DNA of 16,743 bases from positions 1 through 16,743 of the forward strand of contig CALBSW010000003.1 of the NCBI GenBank assembly GCA_937967465.1, given 5' to 3'. Position 1 is the stretch's first letter; each line of letters opens with the position of its first letter. The notes under the pieces were generated by a model. The model had not been told where the DNA came from. It ran no database searches and worked only from the letters and a program-made list of their open reading frames with translations. The stretch is from an uncultured Flavobacteriales bacterium (GTDB lineage Bacteria; Bacteroidota; Bacteroidia; Flavobacteriales_D; Sanyastnellaceae). Of this stretch, positions 1-6,214 are shown piece by piece. Both the position numbers and the translations under genes were made by a program.

Positions 1-52
1 GCGCATGAACCCTAAGATACGGCCCCTATTTTCGCCTTTCGAAACACCGATC

Positions 53-1441
53 ATGAAGTACGATATTCTGGTTCTGGGCAGTGGCCCCGGAGGATACGTG
101 ACCGCCATCCGCGCTTCCCAGCTCGGCATGAAGGTCGCCATCGTCGAACGCGAAGCCCTCGGGGGCATCTGCCTCAACTGGGGATGCATCCCAACCAAGG
201 CCCTCCTCAAAAGTGCCAACGTCTTCGAATACATCGAACACGCCGGCGATTACGGCATCAACGTGGCCAAGCCCAAGGTCGACTTCACCGGCATGGTCTC
301 CCGCTCCCGTGGTGTTGCAGACGGCATGTCCAAAGGCGTCCAGTTCCTCATGAAGAAGAACAAGATTGACGTGATCATGGGCAACGGCAAACTCATGCCG
401 GGCCGGAAGGTGGAAGTCACGGACGCCGATGGCGGGCAACAAGTGGTCGAAGCCGACCACATCATCGTTGCCACGGGCGCCCGCAGCCGCCAGCTCCCCA
501 ACCTCCCGCAGGACGGAAAGAAAATCATCGGATACCGCGAGGCCATGACCATGGACAAGCAGCCGAAGAAACTCGTCGTCGTGGGATCCGGTGCCATCGG
601 CGTCGAGTTTGCCTATTTCTACAATGCCATCGGCACGGACGTCACGATCGTCGAATACATGCCGAACATCGTCCCGGTCGAGGATGAGGAGGTGAGCAAG
701 CAACTCGCGCGCAGCTTCAAGAAGTCGGGCATCAACATCATGACCTCCAGCGAAGTCACTGGGGTCGACACCTCCGGCAAGGGCTGCAAAGTCCATGTCA
801 AGACCAAGAAGGGCGAGGAAGTACTCGATGCCGATGTGGTGCTCAGCGCCGTGGGTGTCGTATCCAACATCGACGGCATCGGCCTCGAAGAAGTGGGCAT
901 TGCTGCCGATCGGGGCAAGCTGATTGTGGACGACTTCTACAAGACCAACATCCCCGGCTACTACGCCATCGGAGACTGCGTTCCCGGACCGGCCCTCGCC
1001 CACGTGGCGAGCGCGGAGGGCATCCTCTGCGTCGAGAAGATCGCGGGCCACGATGTGGAGCCCCTGGACTACGGCAACATTCCCGGATGTACCTACTGCT
1101 TCCCAGAAGTGGCCAGCGTGGGCAAGACCGAGGAGGACTGCAAGAAGGAAGGCATCGACATCAAGGTCGGCAAGTTCCCATTCAGTGCTTCCGGAAAGGC
1201 CAGTGCAGCCGGCCACAAGGACGGCTTCGTCAAGCTCATCTTTGATGCCAAGTACGGCGAACTCTTGGGCGGTCACATGATTGGCGCCAATGTCACTGAA
1301 ATGATCGCTGAGATCGTGGCCATCCGCAAACTGGAGACCACCGGTCATGAAATGATCAAGACGGTTCACCCCCACCCCACCCTCAGCGAGGCGGTCATGG
1401 AAGCCGCAGCCGCAGCTTACGACGAAGTCATCCACCTCTGA
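53..1441 (+). CDS. lpdA: Dihydrolipoyl dehydrogenase (E3 component)
   Basis: This flavoprotein disulfide reductase reoxidises the dihydrolipoyl groups of 2-oxoacid dehydrogenase complexes (and glycine cleavage), passing electrons through FAD to NAD+ in the cytoplasm. The 462-residue protein has the usual family length. Visible motifs are the FAD-binding GSGPGG at residues 9-14, the redox-active cysteines C40 and C45 in GGICLNWGCIPTK, a second Rossmann motif GSGAIG near residue 182, the FAD-contacting AIGDC near residue 307, and the C-terminal HPHPTLSE, which supplies the catalytic His-Glu pair. An in-frame ATG at 5 exists, but it would add 16 residues before the MKYDILVLGSG start typical of the family, so I chose 53. 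The gene is transcribed toward a leftward gene and ends at a strong hairpin terminator. No acyltransferase or E1 gene is visible; anything upstream lies outside the window. Assignment is secure. Confidence 0.96.
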   Translation: MKYDILVLGSGPGGYVTAIRASQLGMKVAIVEREALGGICLNWGCIPTKALLKSANVFEYIEHAGDYGINVAKPKVDFTGMVSRSRGVADGMSKGVQFLMKKNKIDVIMGNGKLMPGRKVEVTDADGGQQVVEADHIIVATGARSRQLPNLPQDGKKIIGYREAMTMDKQPKKLVVVGSGAIGVEFAYFYNAIGTDVTIVEYMPNIVPVEDEEVSKQLARSFKKSGINIMTSSEVTGVDTSGKGCKVHVKTKKGEEVLDADVVLSAVGVVSNIDGIGLEEVGIAADRGKLIVDDFYKTNIPGYYAIGDCVPGPALAHVASAEGILCVEKIAGHDVEPLDYGNIPGCTYCFPEVASVGKTEEDCKKEGIDIKVGKFPFSASGKASAAGHKDGFVKLIFDAKYGELLGGHMIGANVTEMIAEIVAIRKLETTGHEMIKTVHPHPTLSEAVMEAAAAAYDEVIHL

Positions 1442-1461
1442 ATACGGGACAGACTTCCATG

Positions 1462-1487
1462 AAAAAGGCGCCAAGTGGCGCCTTTTT
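1462..1487. terminator. Bidirectional intrinsic terminator
   Basis: A perfect 11-bp inverted repeat, AAAAAGGCGCC and GGCGCCTTTTT, is separated by the 4-base loop AAGT. It sits between lpdA (+) and the leftward membrane-protein gene. The flanking A-run and T-run give a U-tail in both directions, so it can end both convergent transcripts. Confidence 0.93.
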
Positions 1488-1511
1488 CACTTTACAGTGC
1501 GTCGCGGGCGT

Positions 1512-1874
1512 TCAATTGAACATGTCCGCAGGCGACAAATCCTGCTTTCGCTTTTCGGCTTGCTCCGCAGACGCGACATCGCGTTCCTGTTGACGACGCG
1601 CGTTTTGCTTTCTCGCCCGTTGCCGGGCGCGGCGGTCCGAGTATTCTGCAATGCGGTCCATGTGAACCATGTACCGAACCGCACTTCCGAAGAAAGCCAA
1701 TCCGGACATCAACAGAACCAAGCCCACCGTTCCTTCTCCAAACCACAGCTCCCAGTGGGATTCTGAGAGACGCCGTATGGCTGCGTCACAAATGACAGAG
1801 ACCCCTGCACCCACCAGAAGAAAACCGGCAGTGCCGTGAATCAACCATTGTTTGCGTACTGTTTCGCGATTCAT
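1512..1874 (-). CDS. Small two-helix membrane protein with basic tail
   Basis: I do not recognise this 120-residue protein. It has two hydrophobic segments, about residues 13-32 and 46-66, joined by a short loop with acidic and aromatic residues. A highly charged Arg/Lys/Gln-rich tail follows (about residues 73-112) that looks helical or coiled-coil and would be cytoplasmic by the positive-inside rule. An in-frame ATG eight codons upstream (1898) is possible; I prefer 1874 because MNRETVRKQW leads directly into the first membrane segment with a short basic N-terminus. It lies 91 nt downstream of the small T9SS protein gene on the same strand and may be the last gene of that unit, ending at the terminator shared with lpdA. 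Coding is supported by a coherent membrane topology only; function is unknown. Confidence 0.6.
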   Translation of the reverse strand: MNRETVRKQWLIHGTAGFLLVGAGVSVICDAAIRRLSESHWELWFGEGTVGLVLLMSGLAFFGSAVRYMVHMDRIAEYSDRRARQRARKQNARRQQERDVASAEQAEKRKQDLSPADMFN

Positions 1875-1965
1875 CGGTGTTTCAAATATGGGGCACACAC
1901 ATTATGGGCTGTGTCACACCCGTTACATCAACCGCATATTCAGACAGAAGGTTCGCTGGCTGGCC

Positions 1966-2829
1966 TCAAGGAAACCACCGTCGAATCACCCGACCGGAAT
2001 GGCCGCCTGTCAGTCGAAGGATGCCCCCTCGCGAAATAAACCGGCCATTCGGAGCCCAACCGGACTCCACTTCTCGGCCTGAAAGATCAAAAAGCGTCCA
2101 CTGACAAGGCTCTCCGACCACATGCATGTAGCCTCCGTCGTTTGCAGATTGAGTCGCCCATGACATCCCCTCCCGCTCCGACACTTCGGACAGCGCACCA
2201 GCGTCAAATTCTGGAATCAAGATGCTGTGGACATCGTCCATGAATTCATCCGAAGCCACCCCATTGGAAAACACCTGAAGATTCAAGTAACCGGAGATGA
2301 CCCCATCCGTGGTGAATTGACCCACCAATACCCGCAGGTCCTCTCCTGCCGTTCCGTTGGAACTCCCGAGGGTAACGAACCAAGCGCCATCGATGTCCAT
2401 GACGAGGTCGCCTCCCGCTTCAAATTCGTCCACCCAAAAGCTCGTCTCTGGAGGAAACAGGCCCACTGGGATCTCCCCCTCTGCCCCGATGGGGGCCGCA
2501 TCAATGCCGATGGTCACCCAGGAATCGTACCGGAGGGTCGGCAAAATGTCATAGAGCAAGGGGTTGTTGTTGTTGGGTGTGGCCCATCCATCGGGATCTT
2601 GGTAAAACGACGTCGTGGTCTCGACGCGCCCATCCATTTCATCCCAGCCCGACACCGACGTCAGGTAATCGCCAGGGTTGACCAAGACGGCATACAGCCG
2701 AACGGTCGTCATGCCCGGAATGCTGTCCACCGCGACCACCTCCCATTCAAAGGAGTATGGCGCTGCACTCCGCTGACCTCGGGCGGTCATGGCCAAGCAA
2801 GCCAAGAGGAAAAGAGAGGTCAATCGCAT
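1966..2829 (-). CDS. Secreted protein with a module shared with the giant repeat protein; degenerate T9SS type A tail
   Basis: This is a 287-residue exported protein of unknown function. A signal peptide (MRLTSLFLLACLAMTARG) is followed at about residues 28-190 by a beta-rich module, and the last 45 or so residues resemble a T9SS type A sorting domain (WTLFDLSGREVESG...GIYRL-like end in -RRWFP). The module has a clear relative inside the giant protein at the right end of the window: shared blocks are GM-T-R-YAVL, TT-FYQ-P-G-ATPN--NP-LY, YDS-VTIG-D, GGD-V, GAWF-L and RVLV-Q-TTDG-ISG-L--QVF. The start codon overlaps the stop of the upstream OB-fold gene by one base (TGATG), implying translational coupling. 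Secretion across the outer membrane is inferred from the tail, which is divergent from the consensus. Confidence 0.85.
   Translation of the reverse strand: MRLTSLFLLACLAMTARGQRSAAPYSFEWEVVAVDSIPGMTTVRLYAVLVNPGDYLTSVSGWDEMDGRVETTTSFYQDPDGWATPNNNNPLLYDILPTLRYDSWVTIGIDAAPIGAEGEIPVGLFPPETSFWVDEFEAGGDLVMDIDGAWFVTLGSSNGTAGEDLRVLVGQFTTDGVISGYLNLQVFSNGVASDEFMDDVHSILIPEFDAGALSEVSEREGMSWATQSANDGGYMHVVGEPCQWTLFDLSGREVESGWAPNGRFISRGGILRLTGGHSGRVIRRWFP
2260..2748 (-). other. Stand-alone copy of the shared 'YAVL/ATPN/TTDGxISG' module
   Basis: This segment encodes residues about 28-190 of the small T9SS protein. Its homologue is nested inside a repeat of the giant protein (15139-15675). I do not recognise a named domain family. 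The pattern of aromatic and glycine positions suggests a beta sandwich (inference). Confidence 0.75.
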
Positions 2830-3230
2830 CAGGATCCTTCCTCAACCATGACCATGCCATCCATTCGGACCTCTTCAAACAAATCGTCATACCCCGTCAC
2901 CCTGCCTTTGAGGCGCAGAAGTTCACCCTCTTGCAACGTGCGGTGAGAGCGCGTTGTGTCCCATGCTCCGACCACCCCCCCTTCGAGGGTCACGCGCTGT
3001 CCATCGTCCGATGCCACCACGCCATACAGCTCCACCACGGCGTTCAAATACGATTGTGCCGTGGAATCGCCCTGGGCCAAGGCGGACGCCAGCTCTTCCG
3101 GCACCATTTTGAACTGGGCTTGCTCCTCGGCAACATCGCGGTGGGGACGCTCCAGCAAAAGCCAGCCGATCCCGGCGAGAATGGCGGCACCGAGGGGCAG
3201 GACTACGCGCAGCGTTTTGCGGTTCTTCAT
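2829..3230 (-). CDS. Membrane-anchored OB-fold protein (tRNA_anti-like family)
   Basis: This 133-residue protein has a basic N-terminus and one hydrophobic segment (about residues 8-26), acting as a membrane anchor or uncleaved signal. After it comes PHRDVAEEQAQFKMVPEELASAL and then YLNAVVELYGVVAS...VTLEGG...LQEGELLRLKGRVTGYDDLFEEVRMDG. This is the arrangement of the small Bacteroidota proteins classed as 'tRNA_anti-like' OB folds: a P-H-x-D-V linker, an alpha-helical stretch, then an OB barrel. No enzymatic role is established for them. The start MKNRKTLRV fits the anchor. The stop overlaps the next start (TGATG), so the two proteins are probably made together. About 150 nt upstream lies a tandem palindrome pair with a hairpin between it and the gene, suggesting regulated expression. 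Confidence 0.85.
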   Translation of the reverse strand: MKNRKTLRVVLPLGAAILAGIGWLLLERPHRDVAEEQAQFKMVPEELASALAQGDSTAQSYLNAVVELYGVVASDDGQRVTLEGGVVGAWDTTRSHRTLQEGELLRLKGRVTGYDDLFEEVRMDGMVMVEEGS

Positions 3231-3266
3231 GATTCGAATCTACTTCCTAACTGTGGTGTAAAGAGA

Positions 3267-3294
3267 TGGCCCGGAACGCGTTCGTCCCGGGCCA
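3267..3294 (-). terminator. Leader hairpin or weak terminator upstream of the OB-fold gene
   Basis: Read leftward, TGGCCCGG and CCGGGCCA form an 8-bp GC-rich stem around a 12-nt loop (GACGAACGCGTT), followed by only a weak T-rich stretch (TCTCTTTA). It lies 36 nt before the start codon at 3230 and 2 nt after the 11-mer GGTTTTGGTTT. The xseA leader has the same arrangement and a related loop (CG-C-AACG-G-CGTT). It could be an attenuator, an sRNA 3' end or a 5' stabilising stem. Confidence 0.55.
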
Positions 3295-3296
3295 CC

Positions 3297-3307
3297 AAAC
3301 CAAAACC
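3297..3307 (-). promoter_or_regulatory. Shared leader 11-mer GGTTTTGGTTT (copy 1)
   Basis: The leftward 11-mer GGTTTTGGTTT occurs here and again at 13551-13561, both times just before a hairpin upstream of a gene. Its end, TTGGTTTG, is one mismatch from the TAnnTTTG minus-7 box known for Bacteroidota, so it might be a promoter element instead of part of a transcript. Confidence 0.45.
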
Positions 3308-3380
3308 TGTCTTGTCATGCGCGTTTGACGCATTGCCAATGTTCAGACTGGAATGTGGGCAGGACTTTGCGCAGGGACAG

Positions 3381-3415
3381 TGACCCAAGTCACCCGGGCG
3401 AATGACTTTCGTCAT
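3381..3415 (-). promoter_or_regulatory. Tandem TGAC-N4-GTCA operator pair, site 1
   Basis: Leftward, this contains ATGACGAAAGTCAT (perfect arms) and then, 22 bp on, TGACTTGGGTCA (perfect arms). The same pair, spacing and order occur at 5542-5576 and 13659-13692. It sits in the 194-nt gap between the beta-barrel gene and the OB-fold gene, about 150 nt before the latter's start. Conserved arms with variable centres argue for binding by a dimeric regulator. The 5-4-5 layout resembles FNR/DNR-type sites (TTGAT-N4-ATCAA) but the bases differ. Confidence 0.75.
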
Positions 3416-3424
3416 CCAGGGGGG

Positions 3425-4150
3425 TCAAAGCCCCAAACCGACCGTCAAACCGAACCTCCATCCCGGACCGCTGTTGGCGGTGAGGTAGGTGTTCCAGTTG
3501 GACCCATTGAAGACGCGGGGCTCCAAACTGTCCTCCGACGCCTCGGTTTCCCCGTCTGTCAATGCAGCATCCGGCGTCCAGGTTCGCGTGTAGCTGCGGA
3601 ACATGGGGCCAGTGTAGAGTTCAATGCTGATGCCATTGTCGCTGTACCACTGGTACCCCACCATGACACCGCCTCCCCAATGAAAGAGGGTGTAGCGGCC
3701 GTCCAGCTCTCCTTGGAATTGTGCCGCGGGAAATCCGTTGACATCGTCGGTGTCCTCATCGATGGTGAGGGCCCAATTCTCCACACGTCCCTGCACGCTG
3801 ACGTAAACGCCCTCGGGCATGCCGCCGTACACCCAAGCATAACGCCGGATCTCAGGGGTGAAACGCCAACCACCGTGCACCACGTGCAAATCCGATTGGG
3901 CATCGGTGCCCAGCAAATTGTTGAAGTAGTATGCGGAGCGGTCCTCCTCCGCCCCAATGCCCGCAAACGAGAATTGGACCGAAGTGGACTCGTTGAGCAC
4001 GTGCTCGTAGCCCAGTTCATACCGGGCCCAATACCAATCGCTCAGGTTGAGCTTCAGCACGGACTTGGCGTCAATGTTGTCATCCTGTGCGACCCCAGGT
4101 ACAGCCAACAGGATGGTGAACAACAGCAGGATACTGGAGCGGAAGATCAT
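3425..4150 (-). CDS. Outer-membrane beta-barrel protein, DUF3575-like
   Basis: This is a 241-residue outer-membrane protein. A signal peptide (MIFRSSILLLFTILLAVPGVAQ) precedes alternating hydrophobic/polar strands with aromatic ends. Typical stretches are SVLKLNLSDWYWARYELGYEHVLNESTSVQFSF, a middle block with TPEIRRYAWVYGGMPEGVYVSVQGR, and a C-terminal strand GWRFGLTVGLGL. The P-E-x-R-x-Y ... P-x-G-x-Y-V pattern is characteristic of small Bacteroidota barrel proteins annotated as DUF3575 or general 'outer membrane beta-barrel'. No ligand can be deduced. The reading frame is open 33 codons further upstream, but that extension overlaps the lipoprotein gene and lacks a signal peptide, so I chose 4150. 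It starts 10 nt after the lipoprotein gene and is the third gene of that unit. Confidence 0.85.
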   Translation of the reverse strand: MIFRSSILLLFTILLAVPGVAQDDNIDAKSVLKLNLSDWYWARYELGYEHVLNESTSVQFSFAGIGAEEDRSAYYFNNLLGTDAQSDLHVVHGGWRFTPEIRRYAWVYGGMPEGVYVSVQGRVENWALTIDEDTDDVNGFPAAQFQGELDGRYTLFHWGGGVMVGYQWYSDNGISIELYTGPMFRSYTRTWTPDAALTDGETEASEDSLEPRVFNGSNWNTYLTANSGPGWRFGLTVGLGL

Positions 4151-4160
4151 GATGCCCAAA

Positions 4161-4673
4161 TTACTTGCAGGCCGTGCGCGTGTACGTGATGCCCAGAATG
4201 CGCCAAGCCCCGTTGTTGTTTCGCACCAACTGGATGGCGTCGTGACCACAATGGCTCAGGGAGTCCGCAATGTGAAAGTCGTAGTAGGTCCAGACATGGG
4301 CAAAGTCTCCATCGTACTCGACGCTGGGGTCCAACATGCGCTCCACATATGCTGGGCCGGGCTGGCCGACGGAGGAAGCGAAGGCATCGCCCTCAACACG
4401 GCCAATGGTGGCTTCATCCCCAGTCAAATTGACACTGGTGAACACCGCATCAGGATGAAGCGTCATCCGAATTCGGGTGGAGTCCCGGGCTTGCATGGCT
4501 TGGAACAAGCTGTTGACGACCGTCAGCACTTCGTCCGCAGTCTCATCCACCACTTGTTCTGCACCATCCCCTGCTGCCACATCCTCGTTCGAGGGGGCGC
4601 TGGGTCCACAGCTTGCGATCAGAAAAGGAAGGGCCGCCATCAGGGGCAGCCATCGGGAAGTCAAAGTGTTCAT
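4161..4673 (-). CDS. NTF2-like (SnoaL/DUF4440-type) lipoprotein
   Basis: This is a 170-residue lipoprotein. MNTLTSRWLPLMAALPFLIASC ends in a lipobox with acylation at C22. A low-complexity acidic linker follows, then a cone-shaped NTF2-like fold: helix VLTVVNSLFQAMQARDSTRIRMTLHPDAVFTSV, a central region ending FASSVGQPGPAYVERM, and strands VEYDGDFAHVWTYYDFHIADSLSHCGHDAIQLVRNNNGAWRILGITYTRTAC. The -W-T-Y-Y-D-F- and -G-A-W-R-I-L-G-I- strands are typical of SnoaL/DUF4440-type proteins. These bind small ligands or are cryptic enzymes; no catalytic residues can be assigned. The start was chosen because it gives a clean lipoprotein signal and overlaps the previous gene's stop in ATGA. The frame extends further upstream, but only inside the preceding coding region. 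Confidence 0.87.
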   Translation of the reverse strand: MNTLTSRWLPLMAALPFLIASCGPSAPSNEDVAAGDGAEQVVDETADEVLTVVNSLFQAMQARDSTRIRMTLHPDAVFTSVNLTGDEATIGRVEGDAFASSVGQPGPAYVERMLDPSVEYDGDFAHVWTYYDFHIADSLSHCGHDAIQLVRNNNGAWRILGITYTRTACK

Positions 4674-5479
4674 GCGTTGGTCCAAATGCGTTGAGTGAAT
4701 GTACGTCCATTCGAGGTGACACAGCGTACCACGATCCAGCCCGACTGCCCGACAGCCAGGCTGTGGCGGCCCGTCGGCAAAGCGCCATCGAAGAGGATGC
4801 GACCATCCATTCCAAACACGGCGCAATCCGTGGGCCCTTCCAAAATGAGGTCCAGTTCACCATCGGCGTTGTGCGAGATGCGAACGGGATCAACATCGGC
4901 CTCGGCGACACCCACTACGCCCTCATTGAATTGGAATTGGGCGCCTTCGAAAACGTCGCCAGAAGATGTGCTGTTGCCATTGGCCGTGACGGTGGCCACA
5001 TACACGGTCACCGGTCCGCTGCCCGCGGGCGGAGCCACCCATTCTACCTCGAACATGCCGGAGGAACAGAGGTCGTTTTGCTCGAAAATGTGGCGGCCAT
5101 CCACCTCATCCAACCAAATGCAATCGCCGGAATCCTGATCGACCAGCTCGCCAGCATTGCTGTTGTCCGCCAGCAGCACAGTCCCCTGGACGCCATACCC
5201 CGCTGGGCTGCCTGTGCTGTTCACCTGAACCATGAGACTGTGGACGGCGCCCGGAATGTAATTGGGCACTTCAATGGCCCCATCCACGACGAGGAAGGCT
5301 TGAACCGTGGGGGCGTAACTGCCACCCGCGTGGCATTGCTGACACGTATTGTCGCTGCCAGGTGCACCGGTGCGGTCCTTGTTCTGTTGGTGAGCGACCC
5401 CGCTCGAGTTGGAGAGGAGGGCGACCGTTGTGGCGACGAGAAAGGCCGTCAAGGCGGCTGGACGGAGGGTGAACTTCAT
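4670..5479 (-). CDS. Choice-of-anchor V (Reeler-like) protein with CxxCH motif and T9SS type A sorting domain
   Basis: This 269-residue secreted protein has a signal peptide (about residues 1-29), then DRTGAPGSDNTCQQCHAGGSY with a CxxCH motif at C46-H50, then a beta-rich region with PTVQAFLV...YIPGAVHSLMVQVNSTG...AGYGVQ, typical of 'choice-of-anchor V' proteins related to the Reeler fold. The last 65 or so residues (CAVFGMDGRILFDGALPTGRHSLAVGQSGWIVVRCVTSNGRTFTQRIW) form a T9SS type A sorting domain. The DRTGAPG...CxxCH signature is standard for this group, and CxxCH may bind a covalent c-type haem, which is plausible but not proven. The frame is open 30 codons further up, but 5479 begins the signal peptide. 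The stop overlaps the lipoprotein start (ATGA). A tandem operator pair lies 62-97 nt upstream, so this gene heads the unit. Confidence 0.88.
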   Translation of the reverse strand: MKFTLRPAALTAFLVATTVALLSNSSGVAHQQNKDRTGAPGSDNTCQQCHAGGSYAPTVQAFLVVDGAIEVPNYIPGAVHSLMVQVNSTGSPAGYGVQGTVLLADNSNAGELVDQDSGDCIWLDEVDGRHIFEQNDLCSSGMFEVEWVAPPAGSGPVTVYVATVTANGNSTSSGDVFEGAQFQFNEGVVGVAEADVDPVRISHNADGELDLILEGPTDCAVFGMDGRILFDGALPTGRHSLAVGQSGWIVVRCVTSNGRTFTQRIWTNA

Positions 5480-5494
5480 GCTGTTGTGATTCGA

Positions 5495-5502
5495 GAAAGC
5501 TA
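5495..5502 (-). promoter_or_regulatory. Possible minus-7 box TAGCTTTC
   Basis: Leftward TAGCTTTC is one base from the TAnnTTTG minus-7 element of Bacteroidota promoters. It lies 15 nt before the start of the CxxCH protein gene and about 40 nt after the operator pair. No well-spaced minus-33 TTG is certain; one candidate is 16 nt upstream. Confidence 0.35.
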
Positions 5503-5541
5503 CATCACAAGCCCCATTCAAGTTCATCACTCCACCCCGAT

Positions 5542-5576
5542 TGACCAACATCAGCGACGCGCATGACATCCGTCAT
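5542..5576 (-). promoter_or_regulatory. Tandem TGAC-N4-GTCA operator pair, site 2
   Basis: Leftward, this contains ATGACGGATGTCAT (perfect arms) followed 22 bp later by TGATGTTGGTCA (one arm mismatch). It lies in the divergent region between the CxxCH protein gene (62 nt from its start) and the Dps-like gene (66 nt from its start), so it could act on both. Unlike sites 1 and 3 it has no GGTTTTGGTTT element or hairpin after it. On the right side it is flanked by TGTCCC-CCA-GGGACA, a short inverted repeat at 5576-5590. Confidence 0.72.
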
Positions 5577-5641
5577 TGTCCCCCAGGGACAATCCCATCA
5601 CCTTCCTGCCTGCTTCTCCGTTTCACACAACCTTCACCGCG

Positions 5642-6175
5642 ATGACCACGATGAACCCCACCCTCTCCAACCAACTCGACCGCAGCTGGGCAGACCGCCT
5701 GGTGCCCAAAATCAACCGGCTTCTCGCAGATTTTGAGATGTTGCGGTTCAATGCGCGCAGTGCCCGTTGGAATGGCTGGGGGGAACAGGTCCCGGCGATG
5801 ATGGACATGCTTCCACCGTTCATTGAACATGCCGAACAGGCCTCCGAGGCCCTCGGAAAACGGGTGCGCTGCTTGGAGGCCCGCCCCATCTCGACCATGG
5901 CGGAGTGCCTCGAGTTGTCGACGATCCAAGCGACCGACGGGGTGCTCCACTACCGCTCTTGTACGCGGATGCTTCGAGAATCCATTTCGCACATCCTGAA
6001 GGAGGAAAGGCTCCTGGTAACGGAGGCCCAACATGCCGGCGACGAAGTGACCGCGCATGTCGTGATTTCCCTGATGCAATTCCAGGAGGAAGCCTTGTGG
6101 AAGCTGCGCACTTCCCTGCGCCGGACGGCGTTTGAAGAGCAATACCTCACAGGCGAGTCAGCAGGGAGGCAATGA
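5642..6175 (+). CDS. Dps-like ferritin-family protein, apparently without ferroxidase ligands
   Basis: This 177-residue all-helical protein matches the Dps layout. A first helix runs through LLADFEMLRFNARSARWNGWG, a second through IEHAEQASEALGKRVRCLEARPISTMAECLELSTI, and a last one through GDEVTAHVVISLMQFQEEALWKLRTSLRR. Dps proteins are dodecameric cages that oxidise and store iron and protect DNA. Here the usual HWN ferroxidase histidine is R42 (RWN). By my alignment the D and E of the usual D-E-L-A-E-R motif correspond to E69 and K73, and no histidine occupies the usual second position (near MMDML, residues 53-57). The protein may keep the fold but not the catalysis. The start is 5642 or 5651 (MNPTLSNQ); earlier ATGs add an untypical leader. 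It diverges from the CxxCH gene across an operator pair. Confidence 0.78.
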   Translation: MTTMNPTLSNQLDRSWADRLVPKINRLLADFEMLRFNARSARWNGWGEQVPAMMDMLPPFIEHAEQASEALGKRVRCLEARPISTMAECLELSTIQATDGVLHYRSCTRMLRESISHILKEERLLVTEAQHAGDEVTAHVVISLMQFQEEALWKLRTSLRRTAFEEQYLTGESAGRQ

Positions 6176-6179
6176 CCGC

Positions 6180-6214
6180 ATCCAGCGGTGCACCGCGGCG
6201 CGTTAGCGCTGGAT
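6180..6214. terminator. Inverted repeat between convergent genes
   Basis: ATCCAGCG and CGCTGGAT form an 8-bp stem around a 19-nt GC-rich loop between the end of the Dps-like gene and the end of the 1108-residue protein gene. Its right arm overlaps the latter's last codons. No T-run follows on either strand, so terminator function is uncertain. Confidence 0.4.

Noticed and set aside
26..1474. 482-codon frame antisense to lpdA along its whole length
   Set aside because: lpdA is an unmistakable conserved enzyme; the antisense frame has low-complexity His/Asp/Val-rich sequence typical of a mirror frame in GC-rich coding DNA, and no recognisable domain.
1890..1925. GTGTCACA-like sequences suggesting a CRP-type site
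   Set aside because: GGGCTGTGTCACACC has only one clear half-site, and no second copy or phased partner occurs nearby.
2227..2946. 239-codon + strand frame across the small T9SS and OB-fold genes
   Set aside because: It spans the TGATG junction of two well-supported leftward genes and shows no domain or signal features.
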